From NCBI GenBank assembly GCA_964036045.1, contig OZ038391.1:41861621-41925620 (forward strand): DNA of 64,000 nt, written 5' to 3'. The translations under genes were made by a program, and so were the position numbers. How positions within the stretch are numbered: the stretch's first letter is position 1; each line of letters opens with the position of its first letter. The stretch is from Eutreptiella sp. 'Long Island Sound 2002' (taxonomy: Eukaryota; Euglenozoa; Euglenophyceae; Eutreptiales; Eutreptiaceae). The notes under the pieces were generated by a model. That model saw only the letters and a program-made list of their open reading frames with translations, had not been told where the DNA came from and did no database searches. This document shows positions 35,241 to 47,389 of this stretch, one piece after another.

Positions 35241-36040
35241 GTGGTGCTCAGGTGACGAAAGCCACGAGAGCTGGTCGTCCTGGTACAGATCATGGAGGCC
35301 TGGGCCGGGAGAACGCCGGAGTCCGTCTCCATCATGAAGTCGTACCCAACGATCATGTCCTAGTCCATCTCCGCCTCGTAGAAGCGACCTTGCAGGAGGA
35401 TTTCCTTGCCGAGGTCTGGGCGGCTCAGCTCACCGTGGTTCACGAACTGCAGCCCAATGGCCGCTTCCTTCGTGCCTCCCACCATGTACTGGCCGTTCGC
35501 CACCTTCAGCCTGACAGGCTTCCGACTGTCGGTCAAACACTCTGGCGGAAGTAGGCCAGCCTTGACCAAGCTGCCCTGAGCGCCCGTGTTGACCAACACG
35601 TCGAAGACCTTCTTCACTTCTCCGCATAAGGCACGGACCTTAAGGTGCAACTGCCGCTCACGCCCAACGCGGCGCACGGCGTGCAAGCTCAGGATCTCCG
35701 GCCGTTCCAGAAGCTCAACAAGCGACTGGTGCATGTCGTGGACAATGGGCTCAGGCTGCCCATCTGCAGCATCCAGCTGCGGTCCGGGTGATCCTCGGAT
35801 ACTCTCGGATAGATCTTGAAGCACATCAAATACTTTCTTGGTCGCGAAGGATGGAGGGGTGCAAGGGTTCGTGCCTTCACTTGCCCTCAGCCCGCCACCG
35901 CGACTGTCGGGTGCCGCACCGGGCCTTCCACCCGCGGCAATCCCTTTGTGCTTACCGACTCCCGACTGGGATGGCGTGGCGCTTCCCACGAAACCATCCT
36001 GCGACCGCCCTAGCTGGGGCCCTTGGCTGCAGGGGCTCCG
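35144..36040 (-). pseudogene. Gypsy aspartic protease, active-site Asp replaced
   Basis: In frame with Gag beyond its TAG, about 130 linker residues lead to a retropepsin-like fold: VFDVLVNTGAQGSLV, then a Val/Leu-rich middle (VRLKVANGQYMVGG) and DMIVGYDFM, the usual IIGxDfL strand. The catalytic Asp of DTGA is Asn here (NTGA near 35,588), which would abolish cleavage. TAG near 35,357 falls just before DMIVGYDFM. The frame is then lost before 35,240, where the tether to RT continues in another frame. The retropepsin normally cuts Gag-Pol inside the particle. Confidence 0.75.
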
Positions 36041-39000
36041 CTAAGGGGCGTCCGTTGTGGTAGTAGGGGTACTCTCCTCCGCACCAACCTCGTTGACGCC
36101 TTTCTTCTTTCCCCCTTTCTTACCTTTCTTGTCCTTGTCCTTGTTCTGGTCGTTCCCTTTGTTCTCCTTGTTCTTGTTGTCCGACCTGGGGACCCAGTTC
36201 CTCTTGATCTCCTGGATCTCCTTGGCCAACTCGTTCCCCACCGACATCAGCTTGGAGAGCTCGTCCTTGTCGACCTCCACTTTGGCCTCCCAGATACCCG
36301 CGGGTGCACGCTTCTTCGACCCGTGCGCCTTCTTGTAGGCCTCCGTGTCGGCCTGGTGGATGGGGCATGTCCGGTGGTCATGGTTGAAGCCTTGCTTCCT
36401 CCCATAACACACGAAACAGCCCTGAGGGTGAGCTCGTATGAACTCCCCAAAGGACAGGGGAGGGTTGCCAATGCGACAAGGGTCCTTCTTCTCCTTCTTC
36501 TTCCACCCCTGCTGCAGGGGCTTCCAGCTTCCCCGGTTGCTCCCCGCGTTCAGGTTGTTGGCCACGAAGGCACAAACGGCCATCTCGGCGGGCTCATTGT
36601 CGCCGTCATCGTCGTCGGAAGCCTCACCGCCATCGGCTCCCGCTGGGTCCATGGCAGCTTCCCCGCCAGGCCCCTCGCCAACGTAGTTGACGTCGCGGTC
36701 GCCGGGCCTCAACCCGCGGGTGTGGTGGAGGTTCCGGTACTCCTTGAGCACCTCCTCTCCAACCCACTCCAGGATCTCGTCGCAGCTCATCCGCGCCGGG
36801 ATGGCCTGCAGACGGATGGTCTGGCCGCTCACGTCACACTCATCAAGGCACCACATCGCGGTCTTCTCGCGATCGCCCGTGACGGTGATGAGGAGAGCGT
36901 TCCGCAGGGAGTGCCGTTTGACATCCCGGGCCACGTTCCTCCTTGCCCAAGCCACCAAGTTCGTATGATACTCCTCGGGGAGCATCATCTTGACCGTGTG
37001 GTTGGACTTGGCCCTCTTGGCTTCCTCCTTGGGGACTTCCTTGATCCATGCTTCCCGCAGCATGGAGAGCAGGCGGGCCTGCTCGTCACCCTCGTTCCAG
37101 TCCTCCACGTTGCGGCGGAAGAGGGTGTATTGCCCCCGGAAGTCACGCCAATCCCGTAGGCGGATCTCCCGACCATCATGCTGAAGCTTGATGGACTTCC
37201 ACCGCTTGGCAGCCACCTGCGGAGCGTCCACCCGCTCCTGCTCGTTGAGCCACTTCTTGGCTTCCTTGAGGGTCTTGATTTTCCCCTCCTTGGTCGCCAC
37301 GAAGTATAGCTCTTGGAGCACCTCCGGCAGGCGGTACCTGAACCGTTTGAAGACATATCTCTCCGCATCTGCGGGATCCATGTCTTCAGTGACGGTCAGC
37401 CCCCAATCGTCCAGCTTCTTCAAGAAGCGGTCGAGGTTGAGGGGGTTGCCATCGTACATGGGGGGCTTGATGTCCTTCAGGTCTTCCCACACGGCGGCGT
37501 CCGCGGCCTTAGAGACCATGAACGCCGGCCGCGAGGTCGACAGAGGTTCCCATCGGCCTCTCCCACAGACTCCCACGGCCGCCACTTCCATCTCCTCCCC
37601 GATATCCGTGTGGCTACGCCGTGGTTCTTCAGTGTACGCTGAACCTAGATGTTCACGCCGTACCCCTTCCATGTATGCCTCCTCATCACGGCGCCGGCGG
37701 CTGCGTTCAGCGGCCTCCCGTCGTACACCACGCGGCGGGCTAATGCCGAACTCCTCCAAGTCTTCCTCGCCTCCGTCGACATCCCACTCCACGTCTCCTC
37801 CGGGGACCTCATCCCTGAGTCCACCATAACGTCCGCCAGCCATTGGGATTGGCTGCGGGGCTGGTGCGGGGCGTCGGGGGCGTACCGGTGTCCGCGCCGG
37901 AGCACGGCGGTTGTGGTACTCCGCCCTGAGCCACTCATCACGCCACTCCTCACTGCCACTGCCGGGCGGCACGCGCTCGTTGCGGCGGCCCGCGTTGTGG
38001 TGAGAGGGGGCGCTGAGAGAGGGGGCACTAGCGCTGGGGCGACTCCTGGGGGCTCCGCCGGGGGCATGGGGTCTGCCTGGACCTGGTCCGGGTCCCCAGC
38101 TGTCGTCCGACGAGCCAGACTCCAGGGGTGGGTGGTTGCTGCCGACGCTCCCACGGCCTTCCAGCACGTCCAACCTCTGCTGCAGGCCGCTGATGACCTT
38201 GTTCAGCAGCCTGGTCTCGCCCTTGGCGATGTCCAGCTCCCTCTGGGTGGCGGTAGCGACCTTGGCGCTCTTGACCATCTCGATCTTGGCGATGTCCAGC
38301 TCCCACTGTGCGCCCGCGGCGACCCTGGCGATGCGAGTCATCTCGCCCTTGCCCGTGTCTACCTCGCGCTCGAGGGACTGGACCCTCCTGCGGAGGTGGA
38401 CAATCCACCGCCAGGTGGCATCCGGGTCGCCGTTCCCTGGTTGGTCGTTGGGGTCCCCAGGGGGTCCTCCAGGAGGGCCTCCGCCAGGTCCGCCCGGTCC
38501 AGGGTGTCCTCCCCCGCCCGGTGGTCCGCCTCCAGGGGGTCCACTTGGTGGGCGTCCTCCAGGGGGTCCTGATGGTTCTCCGCCAGGGGGTCCCGTTGGG
38601 TCTCCGCCGGGTTGCCTCGGTGGGTCCGAGGATGGGGGCTTCTTCGTGTAGTCGAAGTCCATATCGTCATCCTCGTCCATGTCGCCCCACCTGGGCGTCT
38701 CGGTCCCGCACGCGGAAGACTCCGAGCTCCGGTAGGGAGGAGGAGGATCCTCACCCTCACCTTCCGGCTCCATGGGGACGTCTCCGCCTCCTCCGCCAGC
38801 CACTCCTTGGCGATGTCGGCTGCCTCGTTCATCCCCGTCTCTGGCGGTGAAGAAGGGGTCGGAGTCGTGGGGGTGTCCATGTCATGCCTCTGCCCCACTC
38901 TGTGGCCTCTTCCTGGGCGATGCCGACGGCGCCCTCCACGGCAGCGTTCCGCTGCGTGGCCCGTTGCCGGGCAAACCGAAGGTTGCAGTGCACCCCACAG

Positions 39001-39667
39001 GTGCGCTCGCAGGCGCGCGCCACATCCCTTTGGTGGGGAGCGACGGTGCTGCTGCAGCTGGCCTGGTCGGCCGGCATCCTCCCGCGGTGGGCCAACTCCA
39101 CGTCGCTGCTGCGGCCTGACCACCTCAGGAGCAGCGGACGGGGCTTGGCCTTGGCCTGCTTGGCGACTTCCAGGAAGTCGCCAAGGGTGGTGTGGCCAGG
39201 GTGGTGACCACCACTGGCCCGTTGCGGGCTATGGGCTGGGGTTCCGCCCCTGTCGCCTCGGGCGGCTTCGGCGGCCAGGGACTCCTGGTACTCCCGCCAC
39301 TTCTTGTCCCGCTTCCTGTCCCCGGCGGAACGCTTCTCCTTCCCAGGAGACGCACTGCTGCTGCTGCCCTGCAGCGTGCGCTCTTTCCGCAGCTCTGGGC
39401 ACTCCTTCTCGATCATGTCCCACATGGAGACGTTGATCGTGGCGCCCGACGGGTACTCGTTGGACTTCTCGTCCTCCTGAATCCCGTCGGGGCGCAGCCC
39501 TTCGCCGGGCCTGTCTGGGCGGGTCCAGACCCTCCAGCGCTTGCGGCGGAAGCGGTACGCATACCCTTCCAACCGCAGCCAGTCCTTCACTGCCCGCAGG
39601 CGGTCCTCGCCCTTGTCCTCGCGGAGCTCGAAGTCCGTGTCACGCGCGCTGGGCCCCTGTCCCAGAA
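36041..39667 (-). pseudogene. Gypsy Gag, broken
   Basis: The coding-like reading uses three frames: 39,667 to about 38,890, a short part to about 38,800, then 38,800 to 36,041. The middle is a long Pro/Gly-rich tract (PPGGPPGG repeats), then a heptad-like helix with repeated ELDIAK segments that could be a coiled coil. A capsid-like region follows (DLKDIKPPMYDGNPLNLDRF, the common start of a Gag core). Near 36,400 is a Cys/His knuckle of the form C-x2-C-x8-H-x4-C (CFVC, then HDHRTC), longer than the usual CX2CX4HX4C. The tail is Lys/Asp/Asn-rich. It ends at TAG, 36,041-36,043, after which the same frame continues into protease. Confidence 0.8.
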
Positions 39668-40120
39668 CGGAATAAAAAGATAGGTAAAATACGACGAAAA
39701 AATTTTCTGAATAGCTGAGAATAAAGCTAATTAGCATAAAAAACGCTTAGGCCAAAAAGCGCGCTGCGAAACGCGTAAAAACGCGACGAAAACTTTTTCG
39801 ACGTCAAATAGGTGAATAGTTAACGCCGTAAGCACCGTAACGCTCGTAGGACCCCAACGCCGTCCTTGCCGTCGTCTAACTCGCTATAGGTGCAAAGAAA
39901 AACGCGTCGCGAGCAGCGCGTAAAACTCGAAAATTTTTCATAACTCGCCACGACCCCTCATGTCGCGCCCTGCCGCCTTTTTCTTCTTCTTCTCCATGCA
40001 CCTCCCTCCCCATCCTCGTGCCCATCAGTCCCCTTGCCCTGCAGCTCAGGCGGCGGCCCTGGGGGAACGCGGTTAACCCTTAGCAATGGACACCAACACG
40101 CTCCACGACGCCACGCACAA
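39668..40120 (-). repeat. Inner conserved module of the right arm
   Basis: Inverted copy of 11,530-11,985, sharing on the minus strand CAGGGCCGCCGCCTGAG, GGTCCTACGAGCGTTACGG, ATTCACCTATTT, TTTCGCAGCGCGCTTTTT and GGCCTAAGCGTTTTTTAT. It ends at TTTTTATTCC where the Gag frame begins. Divergence from the left copy is moderate (substitutions every 8-15 bp), so the two copies are not a very recent duplication. Confidence 0.85.
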
Positions 40121-40214
40121 GAACAAGGCCGAGAACATCAAGAACGACGGGTAGCACGTAAGGCACAGCAACGAACATGGTCTTGCTGCATGCGAGTGTG
40201 TTGGGTCGTGTATA

Positions 40215-40282
40215 ATTTTATTTTTTTTCAAAAGAAAAAAAAAAAAAAAAGAGAAAGAAAAATATATATATATATATATATT
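40215..40282. repeat. A-tract and (TA)n microsatellite
   Basis: A run of A with occasional G is followed by about ten TA dinucleotides (near 40,262-40,281). It is absent from the left arm and therefore postdates the split of the two arms. Confidence 0.9.
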
Positions 40283-40299
40283 ACGAAATTTTGTGGCGG

Positions 40300-42015
40300 T
40301 TTTTCAAGTAGGTACAACCACACCCACGCAAGAAACAAACCAGCACAGCACCGCAGGGCAGCACGGCACCGCAGGACACGGCACAGGGCGCAGGACACCA
40401 CAGGACAACGCACAGCACAGCAAGACACCACGACACACCAGAGCAGCACCACCACACCGCAGAACGCCCAGGGAGACACCACAACGCACAGGGACACGCC
40501 ACAGCACGAGGCACCAACAACAGCGCAGACGACACTGGCGCCGCACGACGGGCCGCAGGAGGGCAAAGCAAACACAAACAGCACCGCAAAACGACAGCAG
40601 AGCACGACAGCACAGCACCACACGACAGCACAGCGCCACAACACACGACACAGGGAAGCAAGGCACCACAGCCAGCACAACAAGGCACCGCAGCGCAGAG
40701 AGCGGAGAACACAGGGAACGCACAGCACGAGGAAAAGAGCACCACAGCACGCAGACACCACCACCGGGCAAAAAACAGCACGGCCAACCAACAGCACAAC
40801 ACAGCACAGCACGATAGCCCACAGGAGGGCAAAGCAAGCCCCAACAGCACCGCAACACGACAGCAGAGCACAACAGCACAGCACCACGGGACAGCACAGC
40901 ACCACAGAACACGACACAGGAAAGCAGGGCACCACAGCAAACCACACCAACCACAGCGAAACGGACCACGCGGCCAGACAGGGACACCGACACCGAAACA
41001 CGCCACCAGCAGACAACCACAGGCCACCCGACCCAGCACCGCAGCACGGCACACCACAGCACCAGGCGCCAGCAACAGCGAGCACCACACGAACAGCACA
41101 ACGCAAGCGCACCAGCACGGCGAAGCACACACCGCAGGGAGCGGAGAGGACAGGGAACGCACAGCACAGCACCCCGGGACACACACAGCACAAAGCAGAG
41201 CGGCCAGCAACAGCACGCACCACCGCGCCACGACAAAACACACACAGCACGGGGGAACACCGCAAAACGCAGCGCCGCAGAGCACAGGGCCCCAGGGCAA
41301 CGGGCAGCGCCAGAGGGCACGGCGCAACAAGCAGCGGCACCCAACGAGCAAAACACGGCACAGCACCGCACCCAGGGACGCACAGCACAACGCAGCACAC
41401 GGCACACAGCACCGAGCGGCAGCGACGAAAACCGCGAGACAAAAAGGGGAGGGGGGGGGGGGGGCAGCAACCGACCGGGAGCAAGCACCAGCCAGGCGGA
41501 AAGCACGAAAGAGGGACAAGCGCACGGAGAGCCGAGAGGCGGAAGGCCAACAAAGCAAACAACGCACAGCGCCGAGGCCCAGAGCACCCGGGGCTGGAAA
41601 CCAGAGAAAGCCGGAGACAAGGGGGGCGCACAGGGGAAGAAGGGGAAGAAAAAAAGAAGAAAAAAAAACAACAACACCAAGGCACCAAGCAGGAGCGACG
41701 AAAACACCGAGACACAAAGAGGGAGGTGGTGGGGGGAGAAACCACCAAAGAGAAGCCAACGGCCAAGCAGGAGACACAAACGACGCGCGAGCGCACGAAG
41801 AGCCAGGCAGCGGGAGGCCGACAAAAACAACCAAAGCACGGCGCCAAGGCAACGAGGAACGACAAGGGCAGCGAGAGAGCGGGGGGCAACCCCAGCCCGG
41901 AGGGGGCCAAGCAAAGCAGAAAGACAAAGCGGCCAAAGGAAAAGGTGAGGCGCACCACAACGCGCCCAAGAGGCCGGCCCGCCCGACCCGGCCACAAAGA
42001 GCAAGCACACGCACG
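40300..42015. other. Low-complexity CACAGCAC/GGCAC-rich tract of the right arm
   Basis: Reverse-complement homologue of 9,479-11,400: A/C/G-rich top strand of shuffled CACAGCAC and ACGACAGC words, then GGAAGAAG-rich sequence. A 793-residue open frame spans it and the repeats beyond, but the translation is Thr/Gln/Arg/His-rich with no domain, and both strands are equally open. I treat it as noncoding. Confidence 0.85.
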
Positions 42016-42020
42016 CCAGC

Positions 42021-42223
42021 CGCCGTCCGGATGGACGAGTGCGCGTCCGGAGGGTACCCAGCCCCTGCCGGCTACGAACAGCCGCCGTCCGGATGGAGGA
42101 GTGCGCGCCCGGAGGGTACCCAGCCCCTGCCGGCTACGAAAAGCCGCCGTCCGGATGGACGTGTGTGCACCCGGAGGGTACCCAGCCCCTGCCGGCTACG
42201 ATAGCCGCCGTCCGGATGGACGA
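42021..42223 (-). repeat. 61-bp tandem repeat, 3.4 copies, inverted
   Basis: GCCGCCGTCCGGATGGACG (or GGAGG in one copy) starts near 42,021, 42,082, 42,143 and 42,205, each preceded by CCCCTGCCGGCTACGA. One more copy than in the left arm. Confidence 0.9.
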
Positions 42224-42242
42224 GTGAGCGCCCCGCAGCGAC

Positions 42243-44747
42243 GCCCCGCACAGCAACACAACACACTGAGCGGGCACACCGGTGAACAGGAGCCGGGAGG
42301 CCCAGGACACCGCACACGCAACACAACACACCGAGCGGGCGCACCGGTGAACAGGAGCCGGGAGGCCCAGGACACCGCACACGCAACACAACACACCGAG
42401 CAGGCACACCGGTGAACAGGAGCCGGAGGCCCAGGACACCGCACACGCAACACAACACACCGAGCGGGCACACCGGTGAACAGGAGCCGGGAGGCCCAGG
42501 ACACGGCACACGCAACACAACACACCGAGCGGGCACACCGGTGAACAGGAGCCGGGAGGCCCAGGACAACGCACACGCAACACAACACACCGAGCGGGCA
42601 CACCGGAGAACAGGAGCCGAGAGGCCCAGGACACCGCACACGCAACACAACACACCGAGCGGGCACACCGGAGAACAGGAGCCGGGGGGCCCAGGACACC
42701 GCACACGCAACACAACACACCGAGCGGGCACACCGGTGAACAGGAGCCGGAGGCCCAGGACACCGCACACGCAACACAACACACCGAGCGGGCACACCGG
42801 TGAACAGGAGCCGGGAGGCCCAGGACACCGCACACGCAACACAACACACCGAGCGGGCACACCGGTGAACAGGAGCCGGAGGCCCAGGACACCGCACACG
42901 CAACACACCACACCGAGCGGGCACACCGGTGAACAGGAGCCGGGGGGCCCAGGACACCGCACACTCAACACAACACACCGAGCGGGCACACCGGTGAACA
43001 GGAGCCGGAGGCCCAGGACACCGCACACGCAACACAACACACCGAGCGGGCACACCGGTGAACAGGAGCCGGGAGGCCCAGGACACCGCACACGCAACAA
43101 AACACACCGAGCGGGCACACCGGTGAACAGGAGCCGGGGGGGCCAGGACACCGCACACGCAACACAACACAGCGAGGGGGCACACCGGAGAACAGGAGCC
43201 GGGGGGCCCAGGACACCGCACACGCAACACAACACACCGAGCGGGCACATCGGAGAACAGGAGCCGGAGGGCCCAGGACACCGCACACGCAACACAACAC
43301 ACCGAGCGGGCACACCGGTGAACAGGACCCGGGAGGCCCAGGACACCGCACACGCAACACAACACACCGAGCGGGCGCACCGGTGAACAGGAGCCGGGAG
43401 GCCCAGGACACCGCACACGCAACACAACACACCGAGCAGGCACACCGGTGAACAGGAGCCGGAGGCCCAGGACACCGCACACGCAACACAACACACCGAG
43501 CGGGCACACCGGTGAACAGGAGCCGGGAGGCCCAGGACACCGCACACGCAACACAACACACCGAGCGGGCACACCGGTGAACAGGAGCCGGGGGGCCCAG
43601 GACACCGCACACGCAACACAACACAGCGAGCGGGCACACCGGAGAACAGGAGCCGAGAGGCCCAGGACACCGCACACGCAACACAACACACCGAGCGGGC
43701 ACACCGGTGAACAGGAGCCGGGAGGCCCAGGACACCGCACACGCAACACAACACACCGAGAGGGCACACCGGAGAACAGGAGCCGGGAGGCCCAGGACAC
43801 CGCACACGCAACACAACACACCGAGCGGGCACACCGGTGAACAGGAGCCGGGGGGCCCAGGACACCGCACACGCAACACAACACAGCGAGCGGGCACACC
43901 GGAGAACAGGAGCCGAGAGGCCCAGGACACCGCACACGCAACACAACACACCGAGCGGGCACACCGGTGAACAGGAGCCGGGAGGCCCAGGACACCGCAC
44001 ACGCAACACAACACACCGAGAGGGCACACCGGAGAACAGGAGCCGGGGGGCCCAGGACACCGCACACGCAACACAACACACCGAGCGGGCACACCGGTGA
44101 ACAGGAGCCGGGGGGCCCAGGACACCGCACGCGCAACACACCACACCGAGCGGGCACACCGGTGAACAGGAGCCGGAGGCCCAGGACACCGCACACGCAA
44201 CACAACACACCGAGCGGGCACACCGGTGAACAGGAGCCGGGAGGCCCAGGACACCGCACAAGCAACAAAACACACGGAGCGGGCACACCGGTGAACAGGA
44301 GCCGGGGGGCCCAGCACACCGCACACGCAACACAACACAGCGAGCGGGCACACCGGAGAACAGGAGCCGGGGGGCCCAGGACACCGCACACGCAACACAA
44401 CACACCGAGCGGGCACACCGGAGAACAGGAGCCGGGAGGCCCAGGACACCGCACACGCAACACAACACACTGAGCGGGCACACCGGTGAACAGGAGCCGG
44501 GAGGCCCAGGACACCGCACACGCAACACAACACACCGAGCGGGCGCACCGGTGAACAGGAGCCGGGAGGCCCAGGACACCGCACACGCAACACAACACAC
44601 CGAGCAGGCACACCGGTGAACAGGAGCCGGAGGCCCAGGACACCGCACACGCAACACAACACACCGAGCGGGCACACCGGTGAACAGGAGCCGGGAGGCC
44701 CAGGACACCGCACACGCAACACAACACACCGAGCGGGCACACCGGTG
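42243..44747 (-). repeat. 65-bp tandem array, about 39 copies, inverted
   Basis: Same monomer as 4,948-9,300, reverse orientation (GAGCGGGCACACCGG and GCCCAGGACACCGC on the top strand). Several monomers lose one or two G in the GGGAGG segment, giving 63-64 bp. Variants are fewer than in the left array: CACCGGTGAAC versus CACCGGAGAAC alternate, and a block near 42,240-42,790 recurs almost unchanged near 43,330-43,560 and 44,465-44,747. This points to recent segmental duplications within the array. Confidence 0.96.
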
Positions 44748-45964
44748 TAAGTTCACCCTTTGTGGTGCGCTCTGTTCACATGGCCATTGTCTGGCGGTAG
44801 CTCCGTGTTCTGTACCCTTGGGTAGTCCGAGCGGCAGTGAAGGGGAACCTTGGGGTGATTCCTGGCCCTGGTGCTTGGGCCCCGGCGACTCCGCGGCGCT
44901 TGCCCATGTAGGTGGCAACAGGCGTGGAGTGGACCTATTTTGAGGTGCTTGCTTCTGCCGTAGTTTGCTGCCCCACTTATTGTTTGAAGACCATATCATG
45001 ATTCTCCTGCTGGGTCTCCGGCTGAGACAAAATCACAGTTTGAGAAAAAAGTTGTGAGGAACAAGGGAAGTGAAGGCAAAGACCAAAGCTGCAGTACTTG
45101 TACTGATTTGTTATTCCGGTTGTCACGTAGGTCCACAACGCCAGAGACAATACATGGGCTTACAACACCCCTGAGCAACACAAACAGGCTAGTATGTACA
45201 TCTCTGTCAGATACAAACTTTGCAATCAAATCCCCACAAGCAGAAACATTGCGTAGCACTCTTGGTGTGCTGTCCTGGCTATCCTGCCGAGCATTCTCAT
45301 CATTTCATGATACTGTACATGCGTAGGAATAGCACGTGTGCGCGTCTGTCAAAGGCGTCGCGCTTCAATTCAGTCCTCGTACTGTCTTGGGGTGAAGGCA
45401 AAAAATATGCGTGGAATGAAATGTAGGTGTATATAAGATCAGCACTTGTTGTTGGATCGGGTGTCTGGCTTTGGTGGGCGACCGCAGTTACACCCCCCTA
45501 CCAGGACGCACCTACGGGGGTGACGCCGATACGCACAGAGTAATGCGGTTGGCCACACCTGGCACATGCTTGAACCTAGAAACTGTCACAGTCACAAAGT
45601 AGGGCAGTCTGAAGCATCTCTACAACAGCCCTGCAACGGCAAGCGCAGCTACCTGGGTGTTGCCGCACCCCAGCCGACTGTGTACCCTGTGTGCAGGTCA
45701 AGCAATTCAATTACCTATCTCACTAACGAGTGGTTGGCAGCTCACTGCTGGTCCATGTATACCCTCGATAGCTGTGGTGTTACCTATTAACTTCCGGGTC
45801 TACACATGTGTCCCACAAAACAGTGACTCTTTTTGCGGCTGTGGTTTGACCTATCAACCTGGTTGTGGTTTGACCTATGAACCTGACACATCGCAGCATG
45901 CCATGCATACACTGGAATTGTCGCTGCATGACAGTCAAAAGAGCTGTAAATATTGATAATAATT

Positions 45965-46130
45965 TATGGAGTGATGCTGCGGATGATGATGAATGCTTGA
46001 TGATGAATCGATAGACTGCTGATAAACTCCTGATGAATTGATAAAGTGCTGAATGATGAATGATGAATGATGGATGAAACTGATGACATGAATGACACTG
46101 ACATGATTGCTGAGATGAACTGCTGATTGA
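45965..46130 (+). repeat. ATGATGAATG-rich cryptic microsatellite
   Basis: About 165 bp made of GATGAATGATG-like words (GATGATGATGAATGC, TGAATGATGAATGATGAATG and similar), rich in TGA on the top strand. It is interrupted and irregular, so it behaves as cryptic simple sequence. Confidence 0.75.
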
Positions 46131-46312
46131 AATTGGAACTGAAATTCCAAACCTCCTGAATGCTCCATTTTCTTTGGCGTACCCAAACTGAGGTATGTAC
46201 AAGCGACAGTGGCACCTGAAGCTGGCACACAGATACATGGCTGGAGGACAGAAAGAATGTGCGCAAAAATGTCGGTATATGCGGGTGAGAAAAGGGATCA
46301 AGTGCACATTCT

Positions 46313-46400
46313 GCGGCTCTGCTGTGGTTGTGGGGTCTGTGGGGTCTTTTCCCTCTTTGCCTGCTGTGGTTGTGGGGTCTGTGGGGTCTTTGCTGCAGTG
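46313..46400 (+). repeat. 52-bp direct duplication
   Basis: TGCTGTGGTTGTGGGGTCTG and the following TGGGGTCTTT occur twice in tandem, near 46,319 and 46,361, with only small differences. Probably replication slippage. Confidence 0.75.
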
Positions 46401-47389
46401 CTGCCACGGCCTGATACCCGGCAGCTAAGACCCACCAAACAAACACGTGGATTTCTTGTGTCTCCGAGCGAGTACAAGTCAGCCCTACTCCGGCAAGAGT
46501 AACTAGTTGCGTGTTGCCGCACGTCAACCGGCTTGTGTCCATAATGCAATGGCTAATTCAGACGCAGGTAGTGTGCAGAGGTAGGTAGGTAGGTGCACTC
46601 GGTCGTGGAGAGGCGCCCCATGGTTCCCCCTGGCGTCGCCCCTGTGACGAACAGGAAGAGGTTTCGCGCGTGAAGAGGGGAGGCGGCTTACTTCCCGCTA
46701 GACCTGACTGTTGGCCCCCAACAAAGCGGCCCCGGGCTACGCCGGGAGGGCTGATCGCCGCCAGCGTGACATGCTTGTCTCGCCGGGAGGGTGTGCCCCC
46801 GTGCTTGCGCACGTCCCCTCCTTTGGGCGGAACCCTAGGGGTTCACCGGACTTCCTGGCGTATCCCGTTCCCAAGGCGTGCATGCACGTTCTTGGTACTA
46901 GGGTTCCGAGGCGCTTGGGTGTCGCACGCTCCGCCTCGCGTCCCAAAGCAGCGCAGGCCTTAGGATGCAGCCTTACCCCCGGTCTCCGGATCTCGTTTGG
47001 CCGGGTCACCTGCATGGCACGGGCTGCCTCAGTGCCCGGGCTGTGGGCACTGGGTTTCCTACTGTCGTGTGGCGTTTGTGTTTGGGTCCGGTTGGCGGTT
47101 GGGTGCGGGTTTTGTTTACCCCGTCAGTCCTGGCTGGGGTCTTGGGCGGGTGTGTTTGGGCACGGTTTGTGGTGTTGTCCCTCTAGTGTGGGCTGTTTGT
47201 GGTGTTCGTGGTTGGGCTTTGGTTTCGGCCTGCTTTTGGGACGTGTGTGGTTTCGTGGGCGCCCCGCTTGCCCCCCGCCGTTTCCGGTTCCGGCGCGCGG
47301 TGTGGGCGTGTGTGCTGGGCCTGGGTCTCCCCTGTGCCCAGCCCTTCTTGGCTGGGTTGTGGGGGTGTGTTTTTGTTTTTTTTCGCTTT

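Larger units (their letters stand above)
31058..39667 (-). mobile_element. Ty3/gypsy chromovirus, decayed, 5' end missing
   Basis: On the minus strand the order is gag (39,667-36,041), aspartic protease, reverse transcriptase, RNase H, integrase and chromodomain (to 31,058). This order is diagnostic of Ty3/gypsy elements of the chromovirus type. In-frame TAG codons occur at 36,041, about 35,357 and 31,358, TGA at 35,013, with frame changes in gag, between protease and RT, and before the integrase core. The 5' side is cut exactly where the long inverted-repeat arm begins, so the 5' LTR and primer site are absent. The element is inactive. Nothing indicates an envelope gene. Confidence 0.93.
39668..44747 (-). 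repeat. Right arm of the long inverted repeat
   Basis: Reverse-complement counterpart of 4,948-11,985 with the same module order seen from the other side: AT-rich module (39,668-40,120), low-complexity tract (40,300-42,015), 61-bp repeats and 65-bp array. It lacks the SINE and has an A-tract plus (TA)n stretch around 40,230-40,281 that the left arm lacks. The inner boundary at 39,668 joins directly to gypsy Gag codons; the outer boundary at 44,747 is inside a monomer (ACCGGTG) followed by unrelated DNA. Confidence 0.9.

Noticed and set aside
40034-42415. A 793-residue ORF over the right arm
   Set aside because: It crosses low-complexity sequence, the 61-bp repeats and part of the 65-bp array without any domain.
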